Positions 21,366 to 33,540 are shown, numbered from the stretch's first letter. The stretch is DNA of 64,000 nucleotides from Liopterus haemorrhoidalis (GCA_963971575.1 OZ020618.1:30556540-30620539), one strand, 5' to 3'. Program-made: numbers and translations. Notes: a model not told the origin generated them from the letters alone.

Positions 21366-21752
21366 AAACAGAAAATTATCTAAAAGCGATTACAAAAATT
21401 GCCTACACAATGTGTTTCCAGAAGTGGGCAGCAAGGAGTAGCCGCAGAGGAGCAGCATTTCGAAGGTGATTATTTAAATGTAATATAATGTTTTATTTAT
21501 AAAGCTTTATGATTTTTTTTTTTTATCAAGCTTCGTACATTTTAAATTAACATTGAACATACGGCGAAACGATTATAAGTATACAAAAAAGTACTTTAGA
21601 ATGTTAGCTTTTCATTTTGTGCAATATTTATTTAAGAAAATATGCAAATAATAATAATAAATACAAGATTATCCAAACAGAGATATATGTAAATATTTTT
21701 GTCAAAAACGACAGGTAGAAGGTATTTTTGATAGAAACGATGTAAATTTTTT

Positions 21753-22193
21753 TATGTAGTGTGAATTTTTGCACATTTTTGGGTTTTGTATGTATTTTAG
21801 TAAGTGATAACAAATTGTGGGTATATATTAAAAATCATAAATTCGGTAACTTTTGAAAGAATAATTCATGTCTTCCATGTAGATACTTTTGCAGTCAGTT
21901 AGATAAATTTTGTAAGCAAGGTGCACCAAAAAATTCGAATTTTTATAAATAATTATCAGATGAAAAATTCCTGTTGTACTATTCGGAATTTTTCAGACTT
22001 TAAGATTAACCCCCTGGTTTATATTGTATGAGACAAGATAAACCAAGTATATTACTTAGCACATTTTTGGGAAAAATCATATTAAAATAGACATTTAAAA
22101 AAATACTACTATTCGTTCCTTAATCTACCTCTTAAGAGCTTTATTTTGAAACCACTCAATAATTTTAAAAAAAAATTTTTTCGCCATACATTT
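21753..22193 (-). mobile_element. Helentron-like element, copy 6, partial
   Basis: At the left is the 3' block GTAGTGTGAATTTTTGCACA followed by GGGTTTTGTATGTAT. Body motifs ATTCCTGTTGTACTATTCGG, TTTTTCAGACTTTAAG and TATGAGACAAG follow. The copy breaks near 22193 at a hAT-type terminus; short body-like sequence resumes after 22247. Confidence 0.7.
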
Positions 22194-22246
22194 GGAAAAT
22201 TTTGCGGCATACTAATATGCCGCGGCACACCCTTTGAGAAACACTG
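22194..22246 (-). mobile_element. hAT-type terminus fragment
   Basis: The minus strand begins CAGTGTTTCTCAAAGGGTGT and continues GCCGCGGCATATTAG, a common hAT-type end. No matching second end or target duplication was found, so this is a remnant. Confidence 0.55.
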
Positions 22247-22447
22247 GTATAGGACAACAATTTTTGCTGTAACCTCGTCAAAATTAAAGATTATTTGAAT
22301 ACTAAACTTCATCAGTTAATCTAAATATCAAAGTCCGGTATTATAAACGCTTCTTAAAATTTAGTAACATATTAAATATATTTAATATTAGTTGATTGTT
22401 GAGCCGGTAAACTTAGCAACGCTTACATGTCGCGATATTACATGGCC

Positions 22448-22695
22448 CGGTGGGAGGCAGAAGGCGAGAAATGGAAGGAAGGAAGGGGGCTGAGGTCACC
22501 TGGAAATGGGGAGGAAGGAAGGGAGATAGGAGGAGGGATGAAGAAACTGTTGGAAGGGAAGAGAATGGAATAAAATAAATTAAAGATGGCCGAGAGAACT
22601 GGAAGCAAGAAGAAAGGAGATCGGAGAGGGAAACCAGAATGAGAATAGGAAGAAAGCGAGGGACACTGGAGCAAGAAGAAAGAAGAAAGAAAATA
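22448..22695 (+). repeat. Purine-rich tract
   Basis: About 250 bases are almost exclusively A and G on the plus strand (GGAAGGAAGG-type runs). The translation is Glu/Lys/Arg-rich with stops. It may be a decayed retrotransposon C-terminal region like that at 52650, but no family motif is readable. Confidence 0.6.
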
Positions 22696-22827
22696 CATAG
22701 TTTTTAAAAGTATTTGAAATACTAAATACTGAACAAAAAGTATTTAAAGAACTATTTTATTTATTTATTTTAATTTTTTTAATGGAGATAAAATTGCCAT
22801 AATTACTTGTTAATATTTGAATTACAA

Positions 22828-23215
22828 ATGAGGGGGCTAGAAGTAAAAGGATTTAAGCACATTATTTAAAGTTTCGAGAAAATTAGCTTCAAAGTTAATT
22901 GCTCTAGGAGAATTTTTTAGTTTTAAGATAAGTAAAACAGCGAATCTCTCTTCATCTTAATGGATATCCATCAGTATTGTTCTTAGGATCTTGCAGTAAA
23001 ATGATTCAAGGCTACTTAATTCGTTTTACCAATAACTGAAATAGCAATTTATTTTTTCAAGTTCGACAGAGGGCGTTCGTAAAGCGAATTCGTTTGAAAT
23101 TGAAATTGAAATCGTTTTACTATCTAATAATAATAATGTTTAACTGACGAAATATGTACTTAGCTTAAATTTAGAAAATCTTGCACTTGATTCATTTTAC
23201 TTCTAACCCCCTCAA
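22828..23215. mobile_element. MITE, ~388 bp, sharing ends with the transposon at 63111
   Basis: Left end ATGAGGGGGCTAGAAGTAAA and right end TTTACTTCTAACCCCCTCAA are inverted. The right arm also has GATTCA, TGCA and TAAATTTAAGCTAAG. The same sequence in the same order begins the transposon at 63111 (ATTGAGGGTGTTAGAAGTAA, GATTCAAGTGCA, TTTCGTCAGTTA). So this is probably an internally deleted derivative. Flanks ATTACAA and TTATAA do not settle the duplication length. Confidence 0.8.
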
Positions 23216-23620
23216 TTATAAATACTAATTCTTTGAAATACAAATAAATAAATAAAAAAGAATTAAAAATGGTAATTTAAAATACTTTTATTTTAAATAC
23301 TACTCAGCCCTGCTTCTACATGTTTTTTTTTGTCTTGTAGCGATTAATGTCTGAATAATGTTAGTTTTCCCGTCTGAAAATGCACACTTGTCAATACGCG
23401 ATGAAGTGTTTACTTGACAGTCTCTCCGCACGTAAGTCTATCGCGAGTAAATCTTCTGTCGACAGCCGCGCTGCGTCTCTGTATTGTGATTTGTTCCGTT
23501 GGGTTACATAGAACAGTACGTCGAAACGGCGGTCGAGTCGGCGATCGACTCGACGAAAATCGCTCCGTTTTTTTACACACCAAAAGTTTCTTGCTTATAT
23601 GTACATAACCTTTAAAAATC

Positions 23621-23950
23621 GTATAATCCAGGAGTCGGCAACCTTTTTTACTTCGTGGGTCGCATTCAGTAACTTTATCTTTACGTTGCGGGGCATATTT
23701 AATATATATTTTTACTATATTCGTGTTTACACCGGTTTGCACGTATTGATGCCAGTATAAATACGTCTAGTGTGCAAGAAGCCTAAAGCAGCGCTGTAAT
23801 CAGTAATGTGTTGGCTACGCTGGATAAGAAATGTAAACATTATATTTTTTTATTAGTGGGCTGTATAAAATCATTCGGCGGGTTGCATGAAATCGTTTGG
23901 TGGGCCGCATTCGTTTCACGGGCCGCCGACTGCCGAACTCAGGTATAGTC
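23621..23950. mobile_element. hAT-type MITE, 314 bp
   Basis: Element 23629-23942 starts CAGGAGTCGGCAACC and ends GCCGAACTCAG, inverted and imperfect. Flanks are GTATAATC (23621-23628) and GTATAGTC (23943-23950), 7 of 8 identical. The interior has GGGTCGCATTC and GGGCCGCATTC repeats, typical of this hAT type. No ORF. Confidence 0.75.
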
Positions 23951-25141
23951 TCTTTGGGAACGATTTCTGGCGGAGTGAATGGTTTCGTTTACTGTTCCTC
24001 CCGTGAGCTCGCGAATTTCTCGGTCCATCTTTGGTTCGCACGTCCACGTGATCGTGCTGCTCAGTTTCCCTTCCACAACTAGAAGCTCCAGATCGTCATT
24101 GTGTCGTGCCATGTGACCAAATTAACGTAGCAATCACTCCTGAATAATGATACCCATCCTTTTATCGATACTTACCTCTTCGAGCACGGAATTATTTGTG
24201 TTATGCGCTGTCCAGGAAATAATAATAATAATAATAATAATATAATTTATTAATAAATCCTTAATAGCCTTCGATAACTGTGCCTTTACCTACAATTTCC
24301 TTGCCCTAACTGTTCACTTTTCAGAGGCATAAATTAGAATGGGAAATAAGTGAGTTTATTTTATTTTTTTAAATTTTATTTAATATAATTACGGTTACAT
24401 CCACTGCATGGTGATTAATATCCCGGTACATTGATGTTATTACATTTTGAACAGTATTACAAATATACAGTATTACAGATGATGTATTATATATTTTAAA
24501 TTTTGTCTAATTTAAGTATGTGGTTCATATTTGGCAAGAAAGGCAAATAAATATCTTCTATGTACTTGAGTGCTTGTTCAATTTTTTCTAAATTATTGGA
24601 TAGGGCTTACATATTTCAGTGTTTCTGGAATTTGGTGTTCTATTCGTTCTCTAGAATACTTCGGACATACGATTAGGAGATGTTCTACTGTGAGCTGGGT
24701 ATCGCATATGTTGCATTTAATTAGATTCGACTATTCTAATATATGTTTTTGGATTACTATCTGGTGTTTCCTCTTTGTATGTGTATGATATTTTTTTGAA
24801 TTTTCTTTTATGATTCTTAACTTATTATTAGATGTTTATCTCCACTTTATTTCTCATTCTTCTAATATTTTTTGTTTTTATTATTGTGGTTTTGATATCA
24901 TTGAGAGGGATCTTCATGTTAATCTGTCTAGGTTATTGGCTAATTTTGTTGTTTTGTCTACTTTCTTGTTCCCTTCAATTCCACGGTGAGATGGCACCCA
25001 TATAATGGTTAGCTCTTTTCCTGAAGTACAGATTTTATGTATGTTACATTGGATATTTTGTATTAGAATATTTTTGGCATACATTAGTTCTAACGATTCA
25101 ACTGAACTTAATGAGTCCGTGATGATAGTAAATTTTTTATT

Positions 25142-26194
25142 GTTTATATCAGCGTTTCCCAAACTAAAAATTGTGACCCACTAAAAATTTTCCGCCTATA
25201 ATAGCCCATAGGTCAGCTAAAACATATGGATGTCCATACAGTTTTCATTTATTCACATAATAATTATAATAAAAAATCAGCTGTAGCCACCACAGGACCG
25301 ACCGCCATCAATAAGTACTTGTATAAAATACTTACATTCTAGCAGCAAAGTAGAAATAACTTGCCCTAATATTTTCTAACAGAGCTATTATTTATCATAA
25401 CCATGGAAGCGTTACATATAAGTATGAAAAAATAGATATGTGAAAAAATTTCGAAAAAATTTTCACAAATTTTTCGTTTTATCAAAAAATGGCTCAAATA
25501 AAAATTGTTAGTTATTGCTTTTGTAGCAACTTTTGTTAAATACATTTTTTCGAAATATTTTTCTGTTGTTAAATATTCGCAAAAATCTTAAAATCGACAC
25601 GAGTAAACTCCCATTTCTAGTCACCGATTTTTACCAAAAGTTGATCAAGTCGTTGATGTCAAAAGCTTAAATATGAAGTTTCATAAAAATGCTTTTAGCC
25701 GAATTTGCTCTGCACGTGTACACAGACAGACGGACGGACAGACAGGCAGACAGACAGACGGACAGACAGATAGAGAGACAGACCGACAGACACCATGCTA
25801 AAAACAGTCAAAACGTTATGTAGGGACCTCAATTCGTGGAGATCCATCGAAATCTCGAAATGTCAAAATCGGTAATATCACAATACCTCCCTTATATATG
25901 TTGCCGGTCGGTAAAAAGCATTAACCGCAAAAATGTGTAGAAATTAAACAAACATTATTAATGAGAACCAATAAATTGGGTGGCGCGAAAGCGTAATCGA
26001 TGTTTCTCTGTCCGCTCACCGCTACGCAAGTATTATTCAGTAGTCCGGATTCAATGATATTTAATCGTATTCCAGTGTTTCTTAAAAAAAAAAAAAACAC
26101 CTATGTTTCGCGAGTTTTTATGCGACCCGGCATTTCGTTTACCGCGACCCGGTACTGGGTCGCGATCCACCATTTGGGATACCCTGGTTTATAT
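25142..26194. mobile_element. hAT-type element, 1037 bp, perfect 8-bp target duplication
   Basis: Element 25150-26186 begins CAGCGTTTCCCAAACT and ends CATTTGGGATACCCTG, inverted hAT ends (CAG...CTG). GTTTATAT flanks both sides (25142-25149 and 26187-26194). Removing it and one duplication copy restores the RNase H reading frame of the host retrotransposon. No transposase ORF. It contains a GACA microsatellite. Confidence 0.93.
25727..25792. repeat. Degenerate (GACA)n microsatellite
   Basis: About 16 GACA/GACG units (CAGACAGACGGACGGACAGA and on) within the 1037-bp hAT element. Confidence 0.9.
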
Positions 26195-26809
26195 TATTTA
26201 ATATCATGTAAATTGCCTGTAGTATACTGTATACCTGTGCTGTGAACACGCTTGTTACTGGCGGTAGATGGCATTGTTGTTCTTCTTCTCCTAGTAGTAC
26301 AGCTGCTCCGGTTTTGGTTTAAATTTTTGATCTATCTGTATATATGTTTATGTGGTCTTGAAACTTATCCATGATTTCCAGGAACCTCTTCTTGTATATT
26401 GTAGGGTTGGTTACATCTTTAGCTAGTCTGCCTAGCTCTATGTTGTACTTCGGGGACTTCATTAACCATGTATCAAGTACTGCTGTAGGTTATTATTTGT
26501 ATATTATTTACCGTTACGTTGGCCATTCGTAAGTATCTATTAAATTCTTGTTGGAGTGATATGGATTTTTGAAATATGTTATTGAATGTGGGGTTATTTG
26601 GATTTCTGTAGAGATTGGTGATGCATGATTTAGCTATTTTGGTTTGTATGTGTTGCAGAGGTGTCTGTCCTGCTTCACATAGTACACTGAAAAGAGTATT
26701 TAATAAGCGTAACTTTATTGCCTTGGTCACAATGCGGTTTCTCCATATCTTCCATAATCTCCCCATTGAATCTCTGGTTATATAATTAATATTAAGATAA
26801 TTCTAGGAA

Positions 26810-27387
26810 ATGTTTAAATGTTTAAAATGATCTGCGATGATTTTTAAAATCAAAACACAATTTTTAATTTTGTATGTCATTCGGCATGTTATGATTTCAT
26901 GCTACTAACTAGAACGAAATTTTAACAACGCTATCTCAACAGCAAGCGCCAAATTCGGACACTCTTTGACGGTGTATCTTACATTTAACCTACTTATAAC
27001 CTTCCTTAACTTCAGTTTTCATTAGTGGCTACGGTGATTGATGGACGTACCGGGAGTATTCCTTTATTAAATGATTCTACTACGTAACTCATAATTATCC
27101 TATGACAATCAATCAAAATTCCGGTTATGTGTTTGTACATTATTATCCATAGTACAGTTTGAACAATGATCTTGTAAAATAGGATAATACTAACAAATCC
27201 TGAACAGTGCCAGGATTTCAACAGTAAGCTCCTTTGTGTTCACACATTGTTGCTTACAGTTAATTTTATATGAAAATACCTCATTTTGAGGTAAATCTGT
27301 GGCCTGAGAAATTATAATGGGATCTAATTGTGTAATGAGATCAATAGATTTTTATTTAAATTCAATTTTATGATTTTGTTTTCTTTT
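26810..27387. other. Non-coding stretch
   Basis: AT-rich sequence between the RNase H retrotransposon and Helentron-like copy 3. I see no gene, repeat end or structure here. Confidence 0.5.
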
Positions 27388-28185
27388 GCGTTTTGTAGGT
27401 ACGTTCGAAAAACTCTTATAATGTCACTCATGTGTACGTCTATCTAGGAGAACTGTACGGTAGAAATTGTGGTTAAACGACTGGACCTAAAAAGTTGAAA
27501 TTTGGCATTCTTGTACAACTCTTTGACCAGCATATAAAAAGACTATTGAGAGTTACAAAAACATATCACGGGGAAAATATAAACATATAAGCATTCAACA
27601 AAAAGAATGCATATTTTTTAAAATTTTGAGTGGGTTATCAAATGATATATCTTAATGCGTGGATAAACCAAGAAATTTTTATTTTTGAAAAATTTAATAG
27701 TTTGTCGCCAAAAATGTATCAAACAGCATTTGTTTGATACAAAAATCTGAAAAAATTATCAATAATGTACACTGATGGGAACCGAAATAACTAAACAGGA
27801 TTTTTTTTATCAGATTAATTTTTCGAAAAATATCAAATATTTTGTGACGTTGAAAAAATTATTATTTTGAAAAAAATGTGCTAAAAAATATTTTGACCCA
27901 CACCCTCTAACCCAAGGGGTTTACCAAAAAGTATGAAAAAATCTGAGTAATGCATACTAACATGAATCTGAATAGTACAGCAGGAATTTTTGATCTGGTG
28001 ATTATTTCGGAAGTTATCAAATTTTTTGCAACACCGTGCTTACAGTATTTATCCTATTAAAAGAAGTCTATAGATGCCTTATGAACTTTATGGAAAAAAG
28101 TATGATTTTTATTATGTAGCCACAATTTGTCTTCGCTTACTAAATTCTTACTAAATCCTGAAATGTGTGAAAATTCATACTTTAT
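27388..28185 (+). mobile_element. Helentron-like element, copy 3, near complete
   Basis: Starts with GCGTTTTGTAGGTACG, then AACTCTTATAATGTCACTCA, the AAAGTTGAAATTTGGCATTC block and two successive copies of the body module: CCACACCCTCTAACC preceded by a diverged equivalent, and two ATCTGAAAAAATT-like blocks with GAACCGAAATA and GAATCTGAATAGTACAGCAG. It ends at AAATCCTGAAATGTGTGAAA with the hairpin and AATTCATACTTTATAT. The GTCT microsatellite is nearly absent. Confidence 0.82.
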
Positions 28186-28189
28186 ATAT

Positions 28190-28675
28190 ATTTTTTTCTG
28201 CATAGTACCCTCTTCCAATACAAGGCTCCCTAAGAAAAACCAAGATCAAGTTCTATCTAACTTTAGTCCGAGTACGTCCCGTACTAATACATCAATTTAA
28301 AATAATGACTTTAACAAAGCGAGATCGACACCTTACACGTTGAAAACAAAATTATACGTCTTTTGTCTTATCAAAAAGTAATGGCAGATGGAAAAGCCGT
28401 AAAAATGAATAAAGAAAAGAACAGAACAACGAAATTTTAAATAATCTGTGAAAAAATTATTTGTTCAACACGGAAGAAAGGCAGATTTCTACCAGACGTG
28501 GCAGTAAGACTGCAACTTTTCTGGCTAATTAAACAATTAACTTTTTTCATCATAGACGTCATCTAGGTCGCTATGCAAGAAACAATATTTTTACAATAAT
28601 TAAAATAACATGTAACGCCAAAATTATTACTATTAAGATAAATCACTAATTTTATATCTTATGTATGATGATTTA
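28190..28675. other. Non-coding stretch
   Basis: AT-rich, no recognised gene or repeat end. Confidence 0.45.
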
Positions 28676-28679
28676 TAGA

Positions 28680-28990
28680 GTTGCCGTAGCTTCGTGGTTA
28701 GACTGTTGCCTATGGAGCATAGGGACGCGGGTTCGATACCTCCCACCTCCTTCGGATTTTTATCTTCCGAAATTGTGCAATCAGCTCTGGGGTCGACTTA
28801 AGTAACTAATACTTAAAATGAGTACCTGTTTAAACATAGATAATAGGACCGGTCGAAACGTTTCACTAACCACGTGGCTTTCATATCTATGGCCGGCGGT
28901 CTAGAAACGGAGAACTTACCTTCTCTTTCCCTTATACGCCTGTCTAGGTGTTGGGATCCTCTAACTTATTTATTTATTTTTTTATTTTAT
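28680..28990 (+). mobile_element. tRNA-derived SINE, family 2, complete
   Basis: The head has an A-box-like TAGCTTCGTGGTTAGACTG and a B-box-like GGGTTCGATACC at tRNA spacing. A tRNA-unrelated body follows (GGACCGGTCGAAACGTTTCA, ATGGCCGGCGGTCTA) and a TTTATTTATTT tail. No acceptor stem closes, so it is a SINE and not a working tRNA gene. The 3' body recurs at 18390-18527. Confidence 0.85.
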
Positions 28991-29039
28991 GACAAAACTT
29001 CAGAACAATGTATGTATTTTTATACGTTAAAAACATAAT

Positions 29040-30315
29040 GAACGTAGAACAATGTTATCAACAAAATACTCGATCATAATTGCCGCTAACCCCACTCACC
29101 CAACATTCAACGCCTACTTCAAAATCAAAAAACCCAACAATAACATAATACCACTAAACAAGACACCCCTCCAAAAATTCATATATCCTACTATAATAGA
29201 CCTTAATATACCACTTCAAAACTTAGAGAAAATCACGCACAACAACCTACCACCATGGATTATAATACTACCAGATATTAACATTGATCTAACGAGATAC
29301 AATAAAAATATAACACCTACAGAGAAATTCCAGGAAGAACTAAGAAGAATTAAAAGAAAACAACCAGAGAATACAAAGATCCTATACACTGATGCCTCAA
29401 AAAAGGAAGACTAGGTTACAATAGGGTTCAAAATAGACGACAACAAAAGGAGCTACAGCCTGCCCTCAACAGTCTCAGTAACGACCGCAGAAACCGAAAG
29501 CATCCACCAAACCATTAAAGATGCGTTCAGATATATAGAGAGGACAAACTATATTATATGCACCGATTCGCTGGGTGCAATCAAGGAAATAACAAACCCC
29601 AACACAAAACGAAAAAACACGCAAAAAATTCAACACCTTATACACGACACTATAATACACGATAAACACAACATAACACTCTTATGGGTTCCAAGTCACA
29701 AGGGCATCGAAGGCAACGAAGACATACATAACTACATTAACAACACCACACCTACACAATCACTAATCTATCTACCTCAATTGAATACATCCAAATGATC
29801 ATTTCACAGCACTCACAAAAAGCACAACAAGCCAAATGGACTGCAATAAAAAATAACAAATTAAGATCCATCAAACCTGATATACAAGTTGAATCTAAAC
29901 ACGGATAGAAGAACACAAACCATCCTCACAAGGTTACGAATAGGGCATACAAAATTAACCCACGAGCATCTACTGCAGAGAGATAACGCGAAGATCTGCG
30001 ATGAGTGCTGTGAAATCCTCACTACAGAACACCTCCTATTAGAATGCCGAACATATGCAGATCTGAGAGCCAAAAACAACATAAGACATTCCCTTAAACA
30101 CACCCTGCAGAACACCACCACAGCTAACACAAACATAATAAACTTCATCAAAGATGCCCAACTAGTCAGCAGCATTTAAACCCAAAACAACATCACTCAT
30201 AATTAACACAATATGTAACCAATGACATGTAATTATAAACTAATTATTGTAAACTTATACCGACGCTAAAAACCATGTAGTTGAAGCGTCGTTAAATAAA
30301 ACTTATGGGGGAAAA
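29040..30315 (+). pseudogene. Non-LTR retrotransposon with RNase H domain, 5'-truncated
   Basis: From 29052 the frame gives an RT C-terminal region (FNAYFKIKKPNNN), the RNase H start ILYTDASKKED (about 29383), a TAG at 29412, then VTIGFKID, TAETESIHQTI, IICTDSLGAIKEI and LLWVPSHKGIEGNED (about 29680). The C-terminus (29889-30179) holds RLRIGHTKLTHEHLLQRD and the zinc-type motif CDECCEILTTEHLLLEC. It ends with TTAAATAAAACTTATGGGGG and an A9 tail. It is related in domain order to the minus-strand relic at 24390-26800 but clearly diverged from it. Confidence 0.88.
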
Positions 30316-30479
30316 AAAAAACTTAATGTGAATGAAATCATTATTTGTATTCACGTGGTTTGGTTATTATCTGAAAATTAGTTTATAATTATTTTTTTTT
30401 TATCAGTCTTTTTCACTTTCGGCAACACATTTTGTGCGCACTTTTTGTATTCGCTCTTAGATCAGTGCTTGTATTTTTT

Positions 30480-30820
30480 TTTTTTTTTTTTGATTCTCTT
30501 CACTCCTTTCAGGACATTGTTCTTTTAACGAACATTTAAGTTTTGGGAATAAAAGACTTAATATGAGTGAAGCCAAGTGAGTATGGACTTTATTCTTCTT
30601 CAAAACTGCCGAACCATAAGGGAAGCTGGTACGCACCAGCTGTGTGCGCTGTGTGATCAACTATATTGGTCAAAATGTCTTCAACAAGATCCGTATGTTA
30701 TTGCTACGACTCAGAGTATCTTCTTCAAAAGCTGTTTTCAAAAGTGTCAGTGTTTCTGTCGCCATCTATCCATGTTTGAAACAAAATTCACACAGACAAG
30801 CTTATGTATATAATGATAAT
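30480..30820 (-). pseudogene. Decayed mariner transposase (family C, copy 3)
   Basis: The minus strand reads through a degenerate N-terminus (CVNFVSNMDRW, then an ENSF-like block) to a deletion junction. It continues with VDHTAHTAGAYQLPLWF and an FIPKT-like C-terminal block. The same deletion junction and order occur in copy 2 (about 4880-5440), so these may be members of one internally deleted MITE-like family. Not functional. Confidence 0.6.
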
Positions 30821-30829
30821 AAATCATGT

Positions 30830-31090
30830 AAAATTAAAAGTAAAGGTAAAATTAAAATCTTTGATGTGAAGAAAGAATTTTCACACATGTAGTATGTGAA
30901 GTCCGAAGGCTTTTTGGGTACATTTTTGATAATTATGTTTAAACAAAGTATTGTATATGAAATTAAAAAATATATGTAATTTTTAAACATTTGAGATAAA
31001 ACTAAACCTCTTGTCTCGTTAGGAAGGTTCACGTGGGTAGCTGAACACAAGAGAAAAACATTAGCATTAATTGTATTTATTACATCATAA
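30830..31090. other. Non-coding stretch with possible Helentron 3' fragment
   Basis: TTGATGTGAAG and ATTTTCACACAT at about 30860-30890 resemble the 3' end of the Helentron-like family but are interrupted and unconvincing. Otherwise nothing is recognised. Confidence 0.35.
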
Positions 31091-31432
31091 GATGTACATG
31101 TCAATCCTTAGTTATTACATTGTTAAAAGAGGCGGCAAAATCAAAGTAATTATTTAAAACTCTAATGTGGTAAATTAAACTGAAGGTTCAGGGCTTATAA
31201 TCGCTCTTGTTGTCTCTGTGAGAAGGAATCTTAAGATAGATTCCCGTAGTGGAACTAGCAGGCAGTACAAATACAGGTCGTTTGTAGTCGGGCTGCATTT
31301 GGCAGTGGTGTCATCCTGGACAGACGGGAGATGGAGTGACCTGCTCGCTCGTGTACTGTGAAATCGTGGTGCGAGGCAAGATCACGGCGAGTAGACGGAG
31401 ATTTCCGATAAAGAATCTCATAACGGCACCAG

Positions 31433-31910
31433 ATAACCGCTTCCTGAGAGGGTCGGTTTGGGCAGACGCCCAAAATGCACCTCCCATGCACCGGAAACTA
31501 CATACCTGATTTAGCCGACCCATCTGTCGCAAAACACAACCTATCTCGCGACTGCACTACATAACCACTTCCTGTCCGGAACCAAGATTGAGCAGTCCAA
31601 AAGTGTGACTGTCTGCCCAAAACGACTCTCGTTGGTGATGCTGACTACGTCAAAACACTCGAGGCACACGGACTCCGAGGAGCGCGTATTCAGAGAAATG
31701 TCTCAGTCACCGGATGGAGGTACCGATTCACCTCATGATGGCACTAGATAACCACTTCCTGGCCGGAACCAAGATTGAGCAGGCCAAAAGTGTGACCGTC
31801 TGCCCAAACTGACTCTCGTCGGCGATGCTGACTACGTCAAAACACCCAAGATACTCGGGTTCCAGAGAGTACGTGTGTCGAGAAGCATCTCAATCACCGG
31901 GTTAGCGTAC
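31433..31910. repeat. 187-bp direct repeats in a GC-richer block
   Basis: A unit starting ATAACCACTTCCTG at 31561 recurs at 31748 with high identity (CCGGAACCAAGATTGAGCAG, GATGCTGACTACGTCAAAAC, TCACCGG). A shorter, diverged unit starts at 31433. The surrounding block 31190-32150 is much less AT-rich than its neighbourhood and has no ORF. On the minus strand TATAAAAGGGATAGAATT at about 32067-32050 resembles a TATA box. A solo LTR or 5' leader of an LTR element is possible, but I could not find paired ends. Confidence 0.7.
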
Positions 31911-32199
31911 ACTTTACCTTTTAAGCGGCGTCCTCTACTTCCGTTGTTTCAGTGGAATGTAGCCTTCCACTGGGCCGATGTCAGAGCTTATTTTGGAGTT
32001 TCTCTGCAGTCGCTCGTTCAAGGGACGGTAAATGGCTGATCCTGTGGTTCTTAATTCTATCCCTTTTATATCAAACAGCTGACGGATGCGGGGTGCACGG
32101 TAGCTAAATCACAGATGTCGTTAGCACGTGCAGTTTAGATTGTGGCTTCATATATGTTAATACAGATGTTCCACTTGAGATTAGTTTTCAAACGACCCG

Positions 32200-32508
32200 T
32201 ACGAAATTTCTACCCGGTCCTCAAGTGTTTTTCTCGAATTCTCTTCTCCCGTGCTCAAGTGCTTTTTTAATTTCTACTCTTTTGTTTGCAAGTGAATTTT
32301 ATAATGTATACCCTTTCATCTTCAAGTAGTTTTCTGAGTTTCTGTCCCTGCCCCCCACTCAAGTGGATTACTGAATTTTTATCCCCCCTTCCCTCCTCCA
32401 GCCTGAAGTATTTTTGAACATCTGGCCCCCGATCTAACCCAATCCAGCTCGTGAAACATATCTATCAGTAAATATGGCCCCTCTATGGGAAAAGGTTGAA
32501 CAACACTG
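32200..32508. mobile_element. hAT-type end with internal imperfect ~55-bp repeats
   Basis: The right edge GGTTGAACAACACTG (ending 32508) is the complement of a hAT-type terminus, CAGTGTTGTTCAACC. Leftwards, CTCAAGTG-TTTT-AATTTCTACC segments repeat about five times imperfectly. No left terminus or duplication was identified. Confidence 0.5.
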
Positions 32509-32570
32509 CCCTATCCTATTAATTTTCATTTGATACTCCACAATAATTTAAAAAATATATTTTTATCAAA

Positions 32571-32596
32571 ATAATAATAATAATAATAATAATAAC
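32571..32596. repeat. (AAT)n microsatellite
   Basis: Nine AAT units in an otherwise unremarkable region. Around it, 32510-33540 shows no gene or element I recognise. Confidence 0.9.
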
Positions 32597-33540
32597 CACG
32601 CAAAATTCCACTTTAAAAAGTACATATGTTAACACTTAGACAGTACAAAATCTTAAAATATATACCTTCTTTCAAATTCAGTACCAACTATATTTCAACA
32701 TTATGTTGATTTTATGTCAAAAAATAAGTAAAATGCTGAAAAGATTAGAAAGAAATATTTATGAATAAAATACTTCGCACGTTTCTTCATTAAAAAGTAA
32801 TGTCACAATTAAAGTATTTGATGTTTTTAATTTCAAGAAATTTCTCTTTCGTTGAAAACTCTTTACAAATACACAAGAATAAAATGTCAAGTAAGGTTTA
32901 AACTTTTATGCATAAGTAGTGTAATTTTGTTAATTAAAAAATACTAGCTCTTGAAGTACTCAAAATTGGCACATTGTCATTGATAAAATTAATGGGGAAT
33001 CTGTATCTCTCTTCTTGGGCACTGTCAGTCACGTTGATTTTAGGTCTCGCCTGCAGTTGTTTTCATTCTTGATTTGTTAAGTGTCAGATCTTTCCAAATA
33101 TTTTGTACACCAATAATTTTGAGATCGTAAATTGATCCATCTTTTGCGCGATTTTGCCTCTAGTCAGCGGATATTCAATTTTTCTTCCCAAATTATTTTT
33201 GCGACTGTTCTTTTTCACTGTAATTGTCTACCTTTCATTTTCTGTGTCCTTGGTTTTGAGTACAGTGCTATAATATCTAATGGATACTCCATTTACCATT
33301 AATTTGAATGATATAAAAGATTCTGCGTAGTATTTTATTTTCAAAATCTGTGTTGTTGATCCCGTCTTATTAAAATACTCTAAGCTCTCTATTTGCGACG
33401 GTGATATCTTCCAGCGTAGTGAGACGTACTTCGAAACAGCCTAAATCGAATCACATTTTTCTATCAGATCTCATAGAAATTTACGAAATTACGTTCCGCA
33501 ATCGTCGTGAACACTTTATCAATTGCTAATAAAGTTTAAG

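Larger units (their letters stand above)
24390..26800 (-). pseudogene. Non-LTR retrotransposon with RNase H domain, 5'-truncated, split by a hAT element
   Basis: Reading the minus strand from 26766: RT C-terminus (RLWKIWRNRIVTKAIKLRL, CEAGQTPLQHIQTK), then the start of RNase H (IYTDRSK, about 26360) and TAQVYSILQAIYMILNNI. There the 1037-bp hAT element interrupts. Beyond it the same frame continues as NNKKFTIITDSLSSVESL and IIWVPSHRGIEGNKKVD (25162-24914). A C-terminal CNICDTQLTVEHLLIVCPK zinc-type motif follows near 24710. RNase H plus the cysteine motif fits the I/R1-like group. Stops and a few frameshifts make it dead. The related plus-strand relic is at 29040-30315. Confidence 0.85.

Noticed and set aside
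22438..22698. 86-codon minus-strand Ser/Pro/Phe-rich ORF
   Set aside because: Complement of a purine-rich tract. Composition explains the openness.
28680..28760. Possible functional tRNA gene
   Set aside because: A and B boxes are present, but no acceptor stem closes. The downstream body recurs at 18390, so it is a SINE head.
31255..31532. Overlapping minus-strand ORFs of 73-78 codons
   Set aside because: Chance frames in the GC-richer repeat block, with no domain or codon pattern.
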